Below, one piece after another: positions 61,864 to 64,000 of a stretch of 64,000 bases of DNA (position 1 is the first letter of the stretch; each line of letters starts with the position of its first letter). The stretch is from contig NZ_CP063373.1 of NCBI RefSeq assembly GCF_015160855.1, positions 1,178,001-1,242,000 of the forward strand, in the 5' to 3' direction. The translations under genes and the position numbers were made by a program. The notes below the pieces were generated by a model. It made no database searches, was not told the origin of the DNA, and saw nothing but the letters and a program-made list of their open reading frames with translations. Origin of the DNA: Streptomyces ferrugineus. Lineage in GTDB: Bacteria; Actinomycetota; Actinomycetes; Streptomycetales; Streptomycetaceae.

Positions 61864-62313
61864 TCAGTCCTCCCCGTAGCGGGGGTCCACCGTCTCCGGC
61901 GTGAGGCCCAGCAACTCGGCGACCTGCTCCACGACCACCTCGTGGACGAGAGCCGCCCGCTCGTCGCGGCCCTTGGTGCGGATCTCCACCGGGCGGCGGT
62001 AGATGACCACCCGCGCGGGTCGGCCCTCGCGGGCGGGGATCGTGCCGCCCAGGGGGACCGCCTCGTCGTTCCAGGTGCGGCCGGGGCCGTCCAGGCGGGG
62101 GACCTCCAGGACCAGGAAATCGATGTCGGTCAGCTGCGGCCAGCGGCGTTCGAGGCGTTCCACCGAGTCCTGGACCAGGTCGGCGAAGACATCGGCGCGG
62201 CTGGCGGCGAGCGGTACCTGGGGTGGTGCGATCGGGCCGCGCATGCCCCGTCCGTGGCGATCACGACGGCGGGGCCCGGGGCCGGCGGCACGGGGCGGTA
62301 CAGGGGTGTCCAT
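61864..62313 (-). CDS. metallopeptidase (zincin-like, PF06262) family protein with degenerate metal motif
   Basis: A 149-residue protein like mycobacterial Rv3259, next to whiB-linked genes as in mycobacteria. The fold signs are DLVQDSVERLERRWPQLTDIDFLVLEVPRLDG and RVVIYRRPVEIRTKGRDE. The metal-site helix reads LVHEVVVEQVAELLG: HE is kept but the second His of HExxH is Val, so the usual zinc site is incomplete. Start is the ATG at 62313, with a GTG directly before it also possible. A non-peptidase role is likely. Confidence 0.8.
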   Translation of the reverse strand: MDTPVPPRAAGPGPRRRDRHGRGMRGPIAPPQVPLAASRADVFADLVQDSVERLERRWPQLTDIDFLVLEVPRLDGPGRTWNDEAVPLGGTIPAREGRPARVVIYRRPVEIRTKGRDERAALVHEVVVEQVAELLGLTPETVDPRYGED

Positions 62314-62656
62314 CACTGACGAAGCGTAGTCCTCACGGCCGGTGTGTGTCCGATCGCCGTCGGGCGGTGGGAGCGGCGTTCTCCCGTGCGTACGGCATGT
62401 CGGCAGATGACCATTCCAGCCAAGCTTGGGCTCGATTCCGTATGTCTCCGAGACCGTCGAAGTCGAGGTAATTGATGGGATTTGGGGTGAGTGGTGACCG
62501 GATCTGTGAGGGCTCGGGATATCGGAGTGAGGCTTTTGGGCAGGTCAGAGGGGTGGGGCGAAAGGGGTGTGTGGGGTGATTCACAACACGACACGGTGGG
62601 GTGACCTGGGGGAGAGTCGTCGCGGCCCGGTCAAGAGTGCGGTACCGTCCAACGTC
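62314..62656. other. 343-base divergent intergenic region
   Basis: No gene seen between the zincin-like gene (minus) and DUF3499 (plus). The right half is G/T-rich and less GC-rich than coding sequence; a TACCGT -10-like hexamer near the right end is the only clear signal. Confidence 0.55.
62643..62648 (+). promoter_or_regulatory. -10-like TACCGT for leaderless DUF3499
   Basis: TACCGT fits TANNNT and lies eight bases before the GTG at 62657, with no ribosome site between. Confidence 0.4.
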
Positions 62657-63034
62657 GTGAGCCCTGTACGTCGCTGTTCGCGCACCGCTTGCGGCCGTCC
62701 CGCCGTCGCGACGCTGACGTACGTCTACGCCGACTCGACCGCGGTCCTCGGCCCGCTCGCCACCTACGCCGAACCCCACTGCTACGACCTGTGCGCCGAG
62801 CACTCCGAGCGCCTCACCGCGCCTCGCGGGTGGGAGGTCGTGCGGCTGCTCGACGGTTCGGCTCCGGCCCGTCCCAGCGGCGATGACCTGGAAGCGCTCG
62901 CCAACGCTGTGCGCGAGGCGGCCCGTCCGCAGGAGCGCGCGGCCGAGGCCGGCGGGGGCGGGGGCCGTGGGGCCGACCCGATGGAGGTCGCGCGGCGTGG
63001 ACATCTGCGGGTGCTTCGGTCGCCCGACAACTGA
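62657..63034 (+). CDS. DUF3499 family protein
   Basis: A 125-residue protein of an actinobacterial family of unknown function, equivalent to Rv3258c next to whiB2 in mycobacteria. Paired Cys/His residues (RRCSRTACGRPA near the start, HCYDLCAEHSERL about 40 residues later) look like a zinc-binding treble-clef-type site. The C-terminal part is Gly/Ala-rich with a final MEVARRGHLRVLR. The GTG at 62657 is chosen because it lies at the expected distance from a TACCGT hexamer and just before the first Cys; the longer frame to 62567 is not supported. Confidence 0.82.
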   Translation: MSPVRRCSRTACGRPAVATLTYVYADSTAVLGPLATYAEPHCYDLCAEHSERLTAPRGWEVVRLLDGSAPARPSGDDLEALANAVREAARPQERAAEAGGGGGRGADPMEVARRGHLRVLRSPDN

Positions 63035-63187
63035 CGGTCGTCTTTCTTGCGCGTCCTGCGTTCGTTTCGTTGAGTGATGCACAGTCATTGATGCACAGCC
63101 ATTGACGTGCCCTTGTCGCGGACACGACCATTCCGTATGCCGGAACGAGAAATCGCTTTCCGCATGGCGGAATCCGGGGAGGCGCCT

Positions 63188-64000
63188 GTGTACGTCCAGG
63201 AACTGGAGCCCGTAGCCGGCTCACTGGGACTGTCCGCCCTCGTGGCGGCCCTGCCGCTCGTGATCGTGCTCGTCCTACTCGGCGGCGTCCGGCTGAAGGC
63301 GCACCTGGCGGGGCTCACGGGGCTTCTGGCGGCCGTACTCGTCGCCTGGCTCGCGTACGGCATGCCGCTCGGGCAGACCCTCTCCGGCGCCGTCCAGGGA
63401 GCCGTCTTCGGGCTCTTCCCCATCCTGTGGATCGTCGTCAACGCCCTGTGGGTGTACCGGATGACCGTCCGGACACGGCACTTCGACATCCTCCGGCGGT
63501 CGTTCGGGCGGCTGTCCGACGATCCGCGCATCCAGGCCCTCGTCGTCGCCTTCTGCTTCGGGGCCCTCCTGGAGGCCCTCGCCGGGTTCGGGGCGCCCGT
63601 CGCGATCTGCTCGGTCATGCTGGTGGCGCTCGGGTTCGAGCCGGTGCGCGCGGCCGTCGTCGCCCTGGTCGCTAATACGGCGCCCGTCGCCTTCGGCGCG
63701 ATGGGCACGCCCGTGGTGACGCTCGCCCAGGTCACCGGGCTGCCCCTGGATGACGTGGCCTCCGTGGTCGGACGTCAGACGCCCCTGCTGGCCCTGGTCG
63801 TGCCGCTCGTGCTCGTCGGCCTGGTGGACGGGCGGCGCGGCCTGCGGGAGACCTGGGTGCCCGCCGTGGTGTGCGGAGTCGCCTTCGCCGTCGCCCAGTT
63901 CGCCGCCTCCAACTATGTCTCCGCGCAACTCGCCGACATCGGCGCCGCCTTGGCCGGTGCGGGCGCCCTGGTCGCCGTACCGCACGCGCGCGTGCCCGCC
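63188..64000 (+). CDS. L-lactate permease, LctP family (3 prime end outside the window)
   Basis: The first 271 codons of an integral membrane transporter of the lactate permease family. It has about eight hydrophobic helices so far and the family segments FGLFPILWIVVNALWVYRMT, FGALLEALAGFGAPVAI and NTAPVAFGAMGTPV. The GTG at 63188 is chosen for the GGGGAGG five bases upstream; in-frame ATGs at 63164 and 63137 are alternatives. Glycolate is another known substrate of the family. The frame continues past the window edge. Confidence 0.88.
   Translation, partial: MYVQELEPVAGSLGLSALVAALPLVIVLVLLGGVRLKAHLAGLTGLLAAVLVAWLAYGMPLGQTLSGAVQGAVFGLFPILWIVVNALWVYRMTVRTRHFDILRRSFGRLSDDPRIQALVVAFCFGALLEALAGFGAPVAICSVMLVALGFEPVRAAVVALVANTAPVAFGAMGTPVVTLAQVTGLPLDDVASVVGRQTPLLALVVPLVLVGLVDGRRGLRETWVPAVVCGVAFAVAQFAASNYVSAQLADIGAALAGAGALVAVPHARVPA

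Overview
The window is a high-GC actinobacterial chromosome segment, almost certainly from Streptomyces. The 87-residue product at 55825-56088 is recognisable as the developmental regulator WhiB. GTG/TTG starts and ATGA/GTGA gene overlaps are frequent, and the gene order (hut genes, SigI-like sigma factor, purK-purE, LCP cluster, fbiA-fbiB, whiB, DUF3499) matches what I recall of the conserved Streptomyces core arm around whiB. I see no prophage, insertion sequence, rRNA, tRNA or CRISPR array. Identifications rest on sequence recognition only; no database search was run.

Layout. 1-5.4 kb: end of an unidentified gene, an RpiR-type regulator, a small membrane protein, a four-gene roadblock/DUF4388 operon without a GTPase, and a PLP-dependent DAP-decarboxylase-like enzyme. 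5.4-11 kb: histidine utilisation operon hutU - M20 amidohydrolase - hutF - hutI with overlapping stops and starts; the M20 enzyme sits where N-formylglutamate deformylase would be needed. 11-16 kb: a toxin-antitoxin-like pair, an unusual sigma-like/zinc-finger/TM/ricin-lectin protein, and a SigB-family sigma factor with STAS antagonist and HATPase anti-sigma kinase (partner switching). 16.2-20.2 kb: a four-gene operon of secreted/surface proteins whose outer members share a domain and carry different sortase signals (LPQTG and LAATG). 20.4-29.3 kb: POT peptide transporter, two-component system, GtrA protein, purK-purE, membrane dipeptidase, two glyoxalase-fold proteins and a CGNR-type regulator.

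29.5-50.3 kb is dominated by the cell envelope: UDP-glucose dehydrogenase, five LytR-CpsA-Psr (LCP) phosphotransferases, a GT2 glycosyltransferase, a PGRP-type amidase and a sugar-nucleotide pyrophosphorylase, which together could make and attach wall glycopolymers. Interspersed are an acyl-CoA dehydrogenase, thioesterase, secreted protease, DUF4344 lipoprotein and a Cys/Met-rich copper-storage-like protein. A 0.7 kb array of about eight 93-95 bp tandem repeats follows at 50.39-51.10 kb.

51.2-64 kb: AlkA-like glycosylase, F420 genes fbiB and fbiA, cysteine dioxygenase, whiB with a long upstream region, a 1242-residue GT2 membrane glycosyltransferase coupled to a secreted DUF5719 protein, a zincin-family protein lacking the second HExxH histidine, DUF3499, and an L-lactate permease cut by the window end. 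fbiA/fbiB - whiB - zincin - DUF3499 resembles the mycobacterial whiB2 neighbourhood, so this is old core synteny. Several intergenic regions hold Streptomyces-type interspersed repeats and strong hairpins.
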